Notes: a model not told the origin generated them from the letters alone. DNA of 64,000 nt from Cherax quadricarinatus (GCF_038502225.1 NW_027196462.1:1-64000); one strand, 5' to 3'; counted from the first letter of the stretch, positions 44,276 through 57,020 are shown. Translations and numbers: made by a program.

Positions 44276-45091
44276 ATTACTGTCTCCCAGGACAGCACCT
44301 CCAGCTTCACCATTACTGTCTCCCAGGACAGCACCTCCAGCTTCACCATTACTGTCTCCCAGGACAGCACCTCCAGCTTCACCATTACTGTCTCCCAGGA
44401 CAGCACCTCCAGCTTCACTATTACTGTCTCCCAGGACAGCACCTCCAGCTTCACTATTACTGTCTCCCAGGACAGCACTATCAGCCCCACATTTACTGAC
44501 TACCAGGACATCACCTCCAGCCTTACAGTTTCTGACTACATGCCCAGTATCAAGGGCAGTACCATTCAGCCCAGACTTTTATGTTCCAATCTGTTGTAGA
44601 AAGCTTCCAGGTTTTCTATGAAAGCAGCTTTGATATTATCCTCTTTTAATACCCTAGTGATTTTAGTCCACAGATTTTTCTCATTTGGTCATACCAAGAA
44701 ACACTTCCCTGTTTTAATACTGCTTGTAGATAGTTCTAGGATATCTGCACAAGGGGCATGACACCAATTTCCACAAAAATGACAATTTATCCATGTGGAA
44801 GACGTTTGTTTGATTGACTGCAGACCACACAGAGCTTCATAATGATTTGAATGGTTGATTTACTGTAATTCTACTAGCAACCTCTTGAATACTCTATTAA
44901 TAACCTCCTTAAATGAAGCTCTAACTATTTGTATTTCTATTTCTAACTGTACTTGTATATTGGACAGCTTACCGTGTACGTTCCTGATTTACATTTATTG
45001 TTTGTGTTTGATAAGGGCGCCTACAACCCCATCCGTTTACAGTCTGCTTTATTGTCCAACGAATCCGTTTGAAACCAGTCAAGGGTTCGGA
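44276..45091 (-). pseudogene. C-family LINE ORF1 5' half (PHD and 36-bp repeats), minus strand
   Basis: Reverse complement of 15540-16290: six 36-bp units (44278-44480), then the PHD finger region (44700-44840, homologous to CIVCSQ..CHFCGNWCHAHC but with a substitution replacing the second Cys by Gly or similar), then 5' UTR. With 32456-33503 it forms one copy split by LINE E. LINE F abuts at 45092. Confidence 0.85.
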
Positions 45092-45404
45092 CCAGTAAGT
45101 AAGTAAGTAACTAAGTAAATTTATTCAGGTATACACAAATACAGTTACATAGAATTATCATACATAGCAGCATATGTGTAGAGAACCTAGGATAACCCAA
45201 AAAAGTCAGACAGAGTGACTTATTTCCATTGGGGTCCTTTTACCTTATTATTTTACTATAAAGGCTATAATATTTTCTTATTATTCTACAATGAAGATAA
45301 CATCTTATTATCATACTAAAAAGACTATCTACTACACGAGGGTCATTAAGACTATCTACAATACAAGGGTCATTACTAGGGATAAGGTAAAATTTACACG
45401 TATT

Positions 45405-47031
45405 TTAGCTAAAAAATAGAAAATCATTCCCCTCCCTTTCTGTAGCATCATTCATCAGACACTTTTTGGCAGTCTTCTTGAACTGGTTCATGCTATCACT
45501 GGCTTTGGCATGTGCGGGTAGTCTGTTCCATTCCTTTATTGCTGTACAATAAAAGGTGTTTGACGCCTGGCCACTGACTATGGGTACTACAAAGTTGTGC
45601 TCTCTCCCCCTAGTACTATGATTGCTTTGGTTCCCAACCTTGACAAAATTGACAGCAAGATATTCTGGACACTGTTCGTGAGCAATTTTATAAACATGAT
45701 TTAGCTTCAGTTGTTTTACTCTGTCTTCAACATTCAGCATATCCAACTGCTGTAATTCATCCTGGCCTACATGTTCTCTTGGTCCCAGCCCCAGGATGAA
45801 TCTTACGATTTTGTTCTGGGTGATTTGCAGTCTATCTTTCAGTTTTTTTGTCAAGGCAGAGTACCATGAAGAGCAAGCGTAATCCATATGGCATTGTATA
45901 AGGGCTAGACATAGGGTCCTGCAAGCCTCAGTAGGTAGACACTGTGCTTGTCTATACAGGAACTTCAGTCTGGCATTCGCTTTCTTTACTACACTGTTCC
46001 CTATCAATTCTCCTGACATGCATGGGTCAAAGGGGATTCCCAGATATTTTACTGATGAAACCAAAGTGATGGACTCCCCATTACACTGAACATTAAAATT
46101 ATTTACCCTTCTCAGTTTATGTTTAGTTCCAAAGAGAATGGCTTCAGTTTTCCCTAGGTGTAATGATAGTTTGTTCTCTACTAACCATTTGCTGCAGGAC
46201 TCCAGTTCCAGTGTTAAAACATTAGCAATATCTTGTGGGTCTTTACCTGTCACTAACAGAGCACTGCCATCTGCATACAGTAGGAGTTTGCACTTGACAC
46301 TGATAGGCATATCATTGACTTAACATAAGAATAGTAAGGGACCCAGAATACTACCTTGGGGAACTCCACATGTTATCGGCAGGGGTTCTGATTCCGTTTT
46401 GTTTATTTTGACTATTTGTCTCCTGTTGCTAAGGTAGGACTTAAACCAGTCTACAGAACCTATACCGATAGCTTGAAGTTTCTTACATAATATATTGTGG
46501 TTGACAGTATCGAAGGCTTTTTGCAGGTCTAAGGTTACCATACCTATGAGGTTCCCTTTTGACATTTCAGTTCTCAGGTAATCCATCAGATTAATAAAGG
46601 AGGTATCGGTTGAGTAGGATCTTCTAAAGCCCGATTGATAGCTATGGAGAATGCTGTTGTCATTAAGGTACTTAACTACTTGAGAATACACCGCCCTCTC
46701 CAGAATTTTAGATATTATACTGAGTATACTAACAGGTCTATAGTTGCTTACATCAGACCTATTATTTTTCTTGAAGATAGGAGTAACTCTGGCCTCCTTG
46801 AACCCCTCCGGTACGGTATTAGTGGTGATTGATAGATTTATTATGTGAGCAATAGGGATTGACAGTTCAGAAGCACCATCTTTTAGGAACTTAGACGGGA
46901 TGTTATCAGGGCCTGTGCTCTTAGTTGGGTTTAACCTGCTTAGTTCTTTTTGAATAAAGTCATGAGATACACTTACTAGTTGACAACTGTTTGGGGTTAC
47001 CCCTTTATTGGTATAGTATGTTTGAAACTTA
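45405..47031 (-). pseudogene. Reverse transcriptase of LINE F
   Basis: The fingers are in a different frame around 46900-46700 (STGPDNIPSKFL, FKEARVTPIFKKN, NYRPVSILSIISKILERAV). Palm: YQSGFRRSYSTDTSF, motif A TLDLQKAFDTVNH and CGVPQGSILGPLLFLC, followed by a TAA at 46320-46322. Motif C reads LLYADGSALL, so the second catalytic Asp is Gly. The thumb has SSVKYLGIPFD, and the C-terminus ends at 45405. Inactive as it stands. Confidence 0.88.
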
Positions 47032-48177
47032 TCAAGAGTCTGTGTTAAAGGTATTTGATGCAGCTGGTAGTCTACTTACTAGTGTTGATGCAACAAATGT
47101 GTAGTAGGAATTAAAGCAATTTGCCACCTTAGATGTTTCGTGGCACACCTCATTATCGATAGTGAGTACTATGTTAGACCTATCTACTGGCTTATGGCGA
47201 TACCCCAACTGTTTTAGTTTTTGCCAGAGCTTTCTGGGGTTATGCTTATACTCTTCAATTTTTGAGCAATAGTGCTTTGCCTTTGCTCCTTTTATAAGCC
47301 TCTGTACTCTGTTCCTCACCCTTTGGAATTCATTTAGTGCTGCAATATCCTGTCTGTTTGCTTTAAATCTTTTTAGCAGCTGGTCTCTGAATTTCATATT
47401 ATCTAATATCTCAGTAGTCATCCAGGGTTCAGTTCTTCGTTTAATCCTAACCTCTTTAACTGGTGCAATATTATTAAGAATGGTAGTGAACATTGTTTTG
47501 AATTTTTCCCAGGCATCGTTTACGTCCGTGCAACTTGTTATCTCTGTCCAGTCACAATTGTGTAGCCTATTTACCAGTGTTTCTTTACTGTAGTTTCTAG
47601 TTGACCTCATTTTTATTGTCCTGTGTAGGCCTATCCTATCCCTAGTGATTTTCCTGGTGCAGTAAATGATGAAATGATCACTAAGACCTGTAGTAATGAC
47701 GCCTGACTGACTAATGTTCTCAGCGCGGTTACAAAGTATGTGGTCAATTAGGGTGGCTGAGAACTGTGTGATCCGGGTTGGTGTATTAATTAGTTGGGTG
47801 TAGCTATTTAATCCTAGAATTTGCTTATACCTTTTGCATAGCCCGTTATTTTGCTGCTGAAAACAGATATTGAAGTCGCCCAGTATTATTGTCTCGCAAT
47901 TGTTTTCAACTCCGGACAAGACTCTGGAAAAGTCTTCTAAGAACTGGTCCTGGGTAGGAGGGCGGTAACTAGTTCCTACTAAGATGGGTTTGGTCTTGGG
48001 AAGCAGCACTTCAAACCATAGAATCTCCAGTTTATTGTTATTTAAATCAGGTCTTGGGTTGTAAGCTAAGTCATTTCTAATGTAGGCACATACTCCACCA
48101 CCCTTTCTGTTCCTATCTAAGTGTTTTATATTGTAACCATCTATTTTGACCTCGTCGTCAGTCACCGTATCATCCAA
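47032..48177 (-). pseudogene. Endonuclease and linker of LINE F
   Basis: Continues the nuclease after a frameshift: RNRKGGGVCAYIRNDL, VGTSYRPPTQ, IILGDFNICFQ (Asp), ATLIDHILCN and GLSDHFIIYC (Asp-His). The linker to RT contains RTEPWMTTEI and NPRKLWQKLKQLG. The catalytic Glu segment lies at the shift. Confidence 0.88.
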
Positions 48178-48184
48178 CCAAGAT

Positions 48185-48961
48185 TCAGAGATGGTTATAA
48201 CTGCCGCCCCTAATTTTGTTAGCTAGAATCCTAATCTCTGCCAATTTAGGAAGAAGTGATCTTGCATTGACATGAATAAAGTGAAGGCCTGTTTTCATAA
48301 AACAATCATAATCATCAATATATGGCAATGGGTCATTTGTATTAAAATCAGGTAAATCAATGTCATCACTGCTAAAGGGTAACTGTGCCAAAGTGAATTT
48401 GTTACACACAAAATGAATTCTGGCACCATTGCTATAATTGTACATACATCCATCATGCACCCACCCCTTACACATTTTACATAAGGTGCCTTTTCTGTTT
48501 TTCATGCGTACTTTAGTACAGTGTATGCACCTGTTTGGTAGTGTTTGAGATAATAATGGCTGTATTGTCTCACATTGATCTATGTATGTATTACATATGG
48601 AGTTAAGGTTATCATTCCTAGCTACTAGACCGTCATTATCGCCGTCATTTATCTGTCTGTTTTGCCTCTGCACAATAGTTTGAAGTCCTGGATTAATTTG
48701 AATATCACCACTTATGAGCGCTACAATAAGAGCTGTGTGCCATTGTTTTTGTTTGGGTATGGGGTGTTGCCATACCTTGCGGCGATAGTGACATTTACTT
48801 TTCTGGTAGGATGGCAACTGTTGGGCTTTTACTGTCCAGGGCGCTGTTACTCCATTCACCTTTTCCAGCCCCCATGACTGATTTCTTTCTTCATGGAATT
48901 GAAGAAGAAATATAAATATAATTATGGCAGCCTGTACCCCCCTAATGCCTGCCATTTTCAC
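48185..48961 (-). pseudogene. N-terminal region of LINE F: signal-like segment, 2A-like motif, PHD finger
   Basis: 258 residues. Residues 8-20 are strongly hydrophobic (AAIIIFIFLL) after a basic start, like a signal peptide. Residues 85-93 read GDIQINPGL, close to the ribosome-skipping 2A motif D-x-E-x-N-P-G-P, preceded by the hydrophobic run ALIVALIS. A PHD-like finger follows (145-186; CIHC, CKMC, WVHDGC). The endonuclease begins with FIHVNARSLLPKL near 228. The frame stops by a shift at about 48185. N-terminal 2A motifs are known in APE-type LINEs. Here Glu is Gln and the last Pro is Leu, so activity is doubtful. Confidence 0.8.
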
Positions 48962-49329
48962 TCTTCGCTCATTTACTCATATACAATAATATTTATTTCT
49001 CTTTTCCAGTCACCTAGTACACTTAGTATCTGCTTTAGCAATCACCACTGAATTACTAGTAAAATTTCCTCTTCAAAACCCTCTTCACTGCTCACTTTTC
49101 CCTTAACTTCACAAAACCCTTACAGTTAACCCCTTAATACACACTCCCCTTCCCATCTCACTTCACAGTCTGGCTTCCCCAATTAACTTCTAACTCCTTT
49201 CCATTCTGGTTGATCAGAAAGGTTTAATCCATGGTTTTATCCTTCCAAATCTCCCTCAATTCCATTTATCGGGGGTTGTGTGGTGTTGTTGACTTCCTGA
49301 CCTGTTCTGCTGTAGGGAATTCACCCATT

Positions 49330-50145
49330 GCGAACAGACGTTGTTAGGTGCCTGTCCCTCCTCGGCTGGACAGCCAGACGACCATTGCAAAAAAGCAGCA
49401 GGATGCACCACGAACTTCTGCTTGCAGGAGCATCATCGACCCTCCATAAGAGGTCCAAGAGGCCAGCGACTCTGCTAGCAGCCCGATGGATAGCCTCCCT
49501 GGGGACGTGTCAACGTCCTGGTGGACGCCAAGTTGACTGAAGATCCCAGACCCACTGCATTATGAATAATATTAGGAGAGAAGTAAATAATGAAAATGAT
49601 TGTTATAGGAATGCAGTTAGAAGCCTGAGTAGATCTATAACCCACTATGATAACATGAACGTAGATAAGTATGTTTTTTGAGCAACTTGCAATGTGAACA
49701 GACTGACTGATGTTGTAGTGGCCAGGCTTAGGCTTGGTTACAAGTACTTCTGGCAGTTTGGGAGACACACAGATGATGATCAAACTAAATGTAAATTATG
49801 TGATCAGGCATATGGTCACTCTCTTGAACACTATGTGCTTAATTGTCCACTTATTGAGGAATACAGAGACAGACAGTATAATAACCTATGTGACATGTCA
49901 AGATATCTTATTAATGAAAATAAGATACCAGATATACTAAGCAAATTTCCTAAATTTGCTTGTAACAGATAAGTGAACTATAGATATGTAGATATAAATC
50001 CATATGTATTCCTGTTAACCCTTTGGGGCCTAGTTCCTAGGCCTTTTGTGTATCCATATGCTCTCGCGCTACCGTCCACAGGAGGGATATGGGGTGCACA
50101 ATAAACTAGCCACTTCGGTGGCAAAATCTCGAAAAAAAAAAAAAT
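49330..50145 (+). mobile_element. 3' end of an I-like LINE with poly-A
   Basis: The plus strand has a frame 49694-49972 with RLRLGYKYFWQFG and CKLCDQAYGHSLEHYVLNC, the Cys/His C-terminal motif of the I group, then a 3' UTR and A13 at about 50131-50143. A frame at 49328-49540 may be coding upstream. It is strongly 5' truncated. Around 50020-50120 the sequence gcctagttcctaggcc could form a hairpin. Confidence 0.75.
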
Positions 50146-50395
50146 CTGTGAAGGTGAAGGTGCGGCAGCTGTCACCTATGTCTGCTGGGATGGGGCTGTT
50201 GGTTGTTTCCACCTGGAGACCTCCGGGTGCCCGAGCACCCACCATGTGCACGGTTGTTGAAGCTTGAGGAACTGAGTGCACACTGCCTGTGGCACACCTG
50301 ACAGCTGCCTTGCGGTCGAACTCCACGGCGCTGTCCCTGCAGTGCCATCGCTGGCGTGGGCTGGGAGGGGGAAAGTGCCCTCTATAGTTGTGGTG
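50146..50395. other. Non-coding DNA before the minisatellite
   Basis: No supported feature. Confidence 0.5.
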
Positions 50396-52266
50396 GCGCT
50401 GGGAGTTGGGAGGGTGAGGCGGGGGAGTTGGGAGGATGAGGCGGGGGAGTTGAGAGGGTGAGGCGGGGGAGTTGGGAGGGTGAGGCAGGGAAGTTGGGAG
50501 GGTGAGGCGGGGGAGTTGGGAGGGTGAGGCGGGGGAGTTGGGAGGGTGAGGGGGGGAAGTTGGGAGGGTGAGGGGAGGAAGTTGGGAGGGTGAGGCGGGG
50601 GAGTTGGGAGGGTGAGGCAGGGGAGTTGAGAGGGTGAGGCGGGGGAGTTGGGAGGGTGAGGCGGGGGAGTTGGGAGGGTGAGGCGGGGGAGTTGGGAGGG
50701 TGAGGCCGGGGAGTTGGGAGGGTGAGGCCGGGGAGTTGGGAGGGTGAGGCGGGGTAGTTGGGAGGGTGAGGCGGGGTAGTTGGGAGGGTGAGGCGGGGGA
50801 GTTGGGAGGGTGAGGCGGGGTAGTTGGGAGGGTGAGGCGGGGGGAGTTGGGAGGGTGAGGCCGGGGAGTTGGGAGGGTGAGGTGCGGGAGTTGGGAGGGT
50901 GAGGCGGGGTAGTTGGGAGGGTGAGGCCCGGGAGTTGGGAGGGTGAGGCGGGGTAGTTGGGAGGGTGAGGCGGGGGAGTTGGGAGGGTGAGGCGGGGGGA
51001 GGTGGGAGGGTGAGGCGGGGGAGTTGGGAGGGTGAGGCGGGGGAGTTGGGAGGGTGAGGCAGGGGAGTTGGGAGGGTGAGGCGGGGTAGTTGGGAGGGTG
51101 AGGCGGGGGAGTTGGGAGGGTGAGGCAGGGGAGTTGGGAGGGTGAGGCGGGGGAGTTGGGAGGGTGAGGCGGGGGATTTGGGAGGGTGAGGCGGGGGAGT
51201 TGGGAGGGTGAGGCGGGGGAGTTGGGAGGGTGAGGCCGGGGAGTTGGGAGGGTGAGGTGGGGGAGTTGGGAGGGTGAGGTGGGGTAGTTGGGAGGGTGAG
51301 GCGGGGTAGTTGGGAGGGTGAGGCGGGGGAGTTGGGAGGGTGAGGCGGGGTAGTTGGGAGGGTGCGGGGGGGGAGTTGGGAGGGTGAGGCCGGGGAGTTG
51401 GGAGGGTGAGGTGGGGGAGTTGGGAGGGTGAGGCGGGGTAGTTGGGAGGGTGAGGCTGGGGAGTTGGGAGGGTGAGGCGGGGTAGTTGGGAGGGTGAGGC
51501 GGGGGAGTTGGGAGGGTGAGGCGGGGGGAGGTGGGAGGGTGAGGCGGGGGAGTTGGGAGGGTGAGGCGGGGGAGTTGGGAGGGTGAGGCAGGGGAGTTGG
51601 GAGGGTGAGGCGGGGGAGTTGGGAGGGTGAGGTGGGGGAGTTGGGAGGGTGAGGCGGGGGAGTTGGGAGGGTGAGGCCGGGGAGTTGGGAGGGTGAGGCA
51701 GGGGAGTTGGGAGGGTGAGGCGGGGGAGTTGGGAGGGTGAGGCGGGGGAGTTGGGAGGGTGAGGCAGGGGAGTTGGGAGGGTGAGGCGGGGTAGTTGGGA
51801 GGGTGAGGCGGGGGAGTTGGGAGGGTGAGGCGGGGGGAGGTGGGAGGGTGAGGCGGGGGAGTGGGGCGGGGGAGGTGGGGGAGTTGGGAGGGTGAGGCAG
51901 GGGAGTTGGGAGGGTGAGGCGGGGGAGTGGGGTGGGTGTGGGGGGGGAGTTGGGAGGGTGAGGCGGGGGAGTTGGGAGGGTGAGGCGGGGGAGTTGGGAG
52001 GGTGAGGCAGGGGAGTTGGGAGGGTGAGGCAGGGGAGTTGGGAGGGTGAGGCGGGGGAGTTGGGAGGGTGAGGCGGGGGAGTTGGGAGGGTGAGGCGGGG
52101 GAGTTGGGAGGGTGAGGCAGGGGAGTTGGGAGGGTGAGGCGGGGGAGTTGGGAGGGTGAGGTGGGGGAGTTGGGAGGGTGAGGCGGGGGAGTTGGGAGGG
52201 TGAGGCCGGGGAGTTGGGAGGGTGAGGCGGGGGAGTTGGGAGGGTGAGGCGGGGGAGTTGAATGGT
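50396..52266 (+). repeat. 22-bp G-rich minisatellite with G-quadruplex potential
   Basis: About 85 units of gttgggagggtgaggcggggga. Each unit pair offers G runs GGG, GGG, GGGGG, GGG with short loops on the plus strand. Variants alter the middle (gcaggg, gccggg, gcgggt). Confidence 0.95.
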
Positions 52267-52289
52267 TGAAGCGCGAGGGTGAGCGATTA

Positions 52290-53258
52290 TGAGAGGGTCA
52301 TTCTTTTATTTAAAACTGCATGAGGCTGTCATCTGCTGAGGACGCAGTTAACCTCCAAGAAGATATAAACAAAGTTTTCCAGTGGGCAACGGTAAACAAT
52401 ATGATGTTCAATGAGGACAAATTCCAACTACTCCGTTATGGAAAACTGGAGGAGATAATAACTAGAACAGAGTATACTACTGACTCCGGCCATACAATAG
52501 AGCGGAAAAATAACGTAAGGGACCTGGGAGTAGTAATGTCTGAGGATCTCACTTTCAAGGATCACAACAGTGCCACGATCGCACGTGCAAAGAAAATGAT
52601 AGGATGGATAATGAGAACTTTCAAAACGAGAGATGCCAAGCCCATGATGATCCTTTTCAAATCACTTGTTCTCTCTAGGCTGGAATACTGCTGTACATTA
52701 ACATCTCCATTCAAAGCAGGTGAAATCGCAGATCTAGAGAGTGTACAGAGATCCTTTACTGCACGTATAAGTTCTGTCAAGCACCTTAACTACTGGGAAC
52801 GCTTGGAAGCACTTGACTTGTACTCCTTGGAACGCAGGAGAGAGAGATATATCATAATCTACACTTGGAAAATCTTGGAAGGAATGGTCCCAAATCTGCA
52901 CACAGAAATCACTCCCTACGAAAGTAAAAGACTGGGCAGGCGATGCAAAATGCCGCCAATAAAAAGTAGGGGCGCCATTGGTACACTAAGAGAAAACACC
53001 ATAAGTGTCCGGGGCCCAAAACTGTTCAACAGCCTCCCATCAAGCATTAGGGGAATTGCCAATAAACCCCTGGCTGCCTTCAAGAGAGAGCTGGACAGAT
53101 ACCTAAAGTCAGTGCCGGATCAGCCGGGCTGTGGCTCGTACGTCGGACTGCGTGCGGCCAGCAGTAACAGCCTAGTTGATCAGGCCCTGATCCATCGGGA
53201 GGCCTGGTCATGGACCGGGCCGCGGGGGCGTTGATCCCCGGAATAACCTCCAGGTATT
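52290..53258 (+). mobile_element. 5'-truncated C-family LINE, divergent subfamily
   Basis: Contains the end of the RT frame (52320-53234), starting just after motif C: FQWATVNNMMFNEDKFQLLRYG, RDLGVVMSEDLTFKDH and the thumb SRLEYCCTLTSPFKAGEIAD. It ends DQPGCGSYVGLRAASSNSLV and a 3' tail ccggaataacctccagg. It differs from copies C and 57022-58776 at many codons while the frame stays open, so it belongs to an older or separate subfamily. It starts right after the G-rich minisatellite. Confidence 0.9.
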
Positions 53259-53530
53259 GCAAGATGCATAAAAAGATAACATTAAATGGTACATGTAATG
53301 AGAGAACATTCAACACTGGTGCTACAACGATCCACTAAGTGAACATACATACCATGTTGCCTCAAGATATACCTAACACAACCTACAATCTACCTAGAAA
53401 CACAGTGTTACATGATCACTAAGATCTTCATAATACACTGATGCTAACACTTACAACACTTCTACAACCCTCACCCGCCCCTCTACAAGTTTAAACCCTA
53501 GCCATTCTCACGTGGTTATAACAACACTAT
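53259..53530. other. Unassigned AT-rich DNA
   Basis: Nothing recognised. Confidence 0.5.
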
Positions 53531-53950
53531 ATCAGAATTAAACATTAAACAAGTTAACATCATTGCCACTCACGTGGTTAAACACATTGTCAATATTAAA
53601 CATTAAACTAGTTAACACCACGGCCACTATCATGTGGTTAAACACACTATCAATATTAAACATTAAACAAGTTAACACCACTGCCAATCTCACGTTGTTA
53701 AACTCATTATCAATATTAAACATCAAACAAGTTAACACCACTGCCAATCTCACGTTGTTAAACACATTATCAATGTTAAACATTAAACAAGTTAACATCA
53801 TTGCCACTCTCACGTGGTTAAACACACTATCAATATTAAACAAGAAACGAGTTAACACCACTGCCACGTGGCTAAACACAATATCAATATTTAACGTTAA
53901 ACAAGTTAATACTACGGCCACTATCACGTGGTTAAACACATCAACTATAT
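53531..53950. repeat. 60-bp tandem repeat, about 7 units
   Basis: Exact 60-bp period with aagttaacaccactgcc and cacgtggttaaacac. Units differ by substitutions. Open frames on both strands are products of the repeat. Confidence 0.93.
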
Positions 53951-54430
53951 ATTTAATTAAACATTAAAATGTAACATATTTAATATGTTTGTAATACAAA
54001 TTATAACAAGTGTCGCTACTGGTTTTAATAAATAAATAACACATAAAACAAACCGGTAAAGGATATCTATATATGATACATAGGTAAGCTTATCTAACTT
54101 TAACAGTATTAATAAGTACCGATACTAATACTCAGCAACCCCATCAAAAAAATAAACTAAAATCACCTGCAATAACGACATTATACGTATATACTGAATT
54201 TCAACCATGAGAGAGGAAACACAGTTTCCAACTAAGCGGACGTGAAAGGACAATGAAAATACAATATAAAATACTCATCAAAATCTAAATAAGTGAAACT
54301 ATGTCAAAAATTAAAAACACAATCTAGACAATCTTCTATTCTACCTTCCTTACACTTTCTCGTACCGAAACAACCTTACTCACGCTCTCACACTAAACCT
54401 CACACGCAAAACACATACGAGAGACCAGTA
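53951..54430. other. AT-rich DNA, possibly 3' UTR of Tx1-like copy D
   Basis: Lies directly downstream (minus) of the copy D RT end. No terminal tail motif was found. Confidence 0.4.
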
Positions 54431-54433
54431 CTT

Positions 54434-55312
54434 TTATGTTTTCACGTCGTACAAATGCCATAAATCCGCAACACGGAAACTATGATAGCTATAAGGAAAA
54501 CTACGTTCCCAACGATTCCCAAACAACAACTGATTCCTACACTTCGTTGGATACATTACTGCTATAATGCCGTGTACCCTTTCAATCTTTCCCGCTGTCC
54601 AGAGTACCCAAGATATATGAATAAAATCTGATACTAACAACCCCAGTGCCCTTGCGACCTCATCCGGGACCCCCTCCAACATCTAAACTAAGGACACGTA
54701 AAGAAGACAACCCCCCCCCACCCGCCCACCTAAAAAGTCTACCGAGATAAGAGCGCGCAGCTTCTAACTGCTCGCAAAAATAAATTGCATGAAAACAGTT
54801 TCCTCAATCCCACAATCGCTACAAGACAGAATGTCGCATAACCAACGTGTACACAAAACGCAACCAGACGGCAAGATGTTATGAAAGAATTTATACACTG
54901 TTTCATGAACTATGGGTCGCAATGGAAGATCCACCACACGGTTCCAAATATCAGCCCAAGTGTACAATGGAAACTGACTACAGACTGGTGCCACGTCAGT
55001 TTTCATAGCTGCCCGAACTAAAATACGCGATTTACACTCCAGCAGATTTAAAACTACTGTAAGAACATGCAACATATCAATGCTTATATGTCGATCATGC
55101 CCCTCGATACACTCGCATAGGTATTGATACGTTTCACTAACTGGATTACCTGACACTCGTAAGTATTGCACATATGTATGCTTAACAAAAAGAGCAAGCA
55201 TTGAAGCATGGAAATCTAATGATCCCAAACCCCCCTTGCGAACACTTAAACTAAGCACACTGCGACATAACCAGCAACAACGACTTCCCCAGATAAACCG
55301 AAAAACACGCAC
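54434..55312 (-). pseudogene. C-terminal region of Tx1-like copy D ORF2
   Basis: Thumb and tail: RVFRFIWGSRCCWLCRSV and VRKGGLGSLDF correspond to copy B RVFNFLWDSRCDWLRREV and VRQGGLGLMDL. The zinc-like motif CSDCGIEETVF and, in 54682-54434, DFIHISWVLW and QLLFGNRWERSF follow. Confidence 0.82.
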
Positions 55313-55559
55313 TAATAAACGTGTCTCATCTGCGCACTACATCATACCGACACGTCGGATAACGCTATTAATCACCATCTAAGAATTGAGCACACGTCCT
55401 TCATTTCTACTAGCTGCATGAATTATCCCGCATATTTTCAATGATTCATGCACAACCCACGACTCTCCATGGAAATTTGACCTCGTTGCCACGGCCCTAA
55501 AAGTAAGAGTCCAAACTTATCCTTATTACAAATCATGCCCGTCGCCTCGCTAAAAGTGG

Positions 55560-57020
55560 TCACAATTCGATCTTCATCTGAAAAACTACAGGTATCTGTA
55601 AGCATGAGCGTTGTTTCATCAACATAGCCAACAATAAGGATAGGCTGACCGCATTGCCAATTACATGGAAACTGCTAACACCCGGCCGCCAGTGCTCTAT
55701 ATAATGGAACTTGATAAATAGCAAACAAAATTTGTGATAACGGGCACCCCTGGCGAATCCCATGATGCAAATATACAGATGTACCTAACTTCCCATTTAC
55801 CTGAAGGCGCAAACTCACGTCAGTGTACAATGACATGACCCAGTTAACAATCGTATGTGCGAAACCCAGCTGATCCATTATCATTTTCAACACTAGATGA
55901 TCAACGTTATCAAAGACAGCCTTCCAGTCTAGCGCCAAAATCCCTCCCTCTCTACCAATCACCAATTACTTTTTGCCCTAAATACAGCGATCGTCCCAAG
56001 ATACCCGCCTGGCCTGTATGTAGAACCTTCTCTAAGATGGGTTTAAGGCGATTGCACAGAATTTTTGCATATAATTTATAGTCAGTGTTTAACAGGGTAA
56101 TTGCCCTGTAATCATGTATATCAGTATATTCGTTTTTTTCGGAACAAGGGCCACAATATCTTCTCGCTGAGACCTACTTAACAACCCTGATTTTTCATAC
56201 TATTTAGTAACTGAACAAGAAACCCACATAACTCGCCCAAGAATTCTAAATAAAATTCACATGGCAACCCGTCTGACCCAGGCGATTTTCCTTTTTTCAT
56301 GTCTTGCAAAGTTGACCGTATTTCATCAGCACTAATAGGCCCCATAGCACACAGTTGTTCATCCCTCGTTAATTTACGAGTCACCCACGACTAGACGACG
56401 TCCATGACAACAGTATGATTTCGACTACCGCTAAATGTATCACGGTAAACTATATCAGCATAAAGACTCACATGATCAGTATCCATTATCGTCATACCCG
56501 ACGGGAATGACTCAACTCCGTCCTGCACCATAAAACCCATTATATTTAATGCCCGACGAAGTTGACCTTGCTCACGTAGAACATACGCGGATGGTCAGTC
56601 TCCCCAAAGAATTTCATCAATTTGTGCCCTCTGAAATAACTGATTTTGTAAATCCGATATTTTCGCTTTCAGGGCGGCGAAGGTGGTTACCAGATACGCT
56701 GCACGTGGCTCATAACACGCACGTAATTGATGTCATAAAAAATTTAACTTCCCATAACACAATTGTATCGCTTCTTTAGTCAAACCCCTGAAACAAAACT
56801 TTAATACTGGTTTTATCCTTCACATCCCACTAGTCTAGAATATCTACAACACCCATCCAATTATTCCATAATTGAGACCACATTCGACTAAATAAATCAT
56901 GAATTTCATTTCCTTTTAAAAGGCTAACATTTAATTTCCAAAACTGAGGAACGACTTGTGGCAAACCAGCCCAAGAGAGACATATCAATACCACGCAATG
57001 ATCAGTAAAGTGTTCATCAC
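55560..57020 (-). pseudogene. Endonuclease end, linker and RT palm of Tx1-like copy D
   Basis: Fragmentary frames: FWKLNVSLLKGNEIHD (near 56940) matches copy B YWKLNISALSDEEG. The fingers at 56384-56178 have GKSPGSDGLPCEFYLE. The palm at 55965-55675 has ILALDWKAVFDNVDH and HGIRQGCPLSQILF. Motif C near 55640 reads GYVDETTLM, with Glu for the second Asp. Several stops and shifts. Confidence 0.8.

Larger units (their letters stand above)
45092..49320 (-). mobile_element. CR1-like non-LTR retrotransposon F
   Basis: The minus strand carries a fused N-terminal region with PHD finger, endonuclease and RT, and a 3' UTR ending in (TTAC)n (aagtaagtaag at 45094-45108 on the plus strand). It lies against the 5' UTR of the split C-family copy. 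The 5' limit near 49320 is uncertain. Confidence 0.85.
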
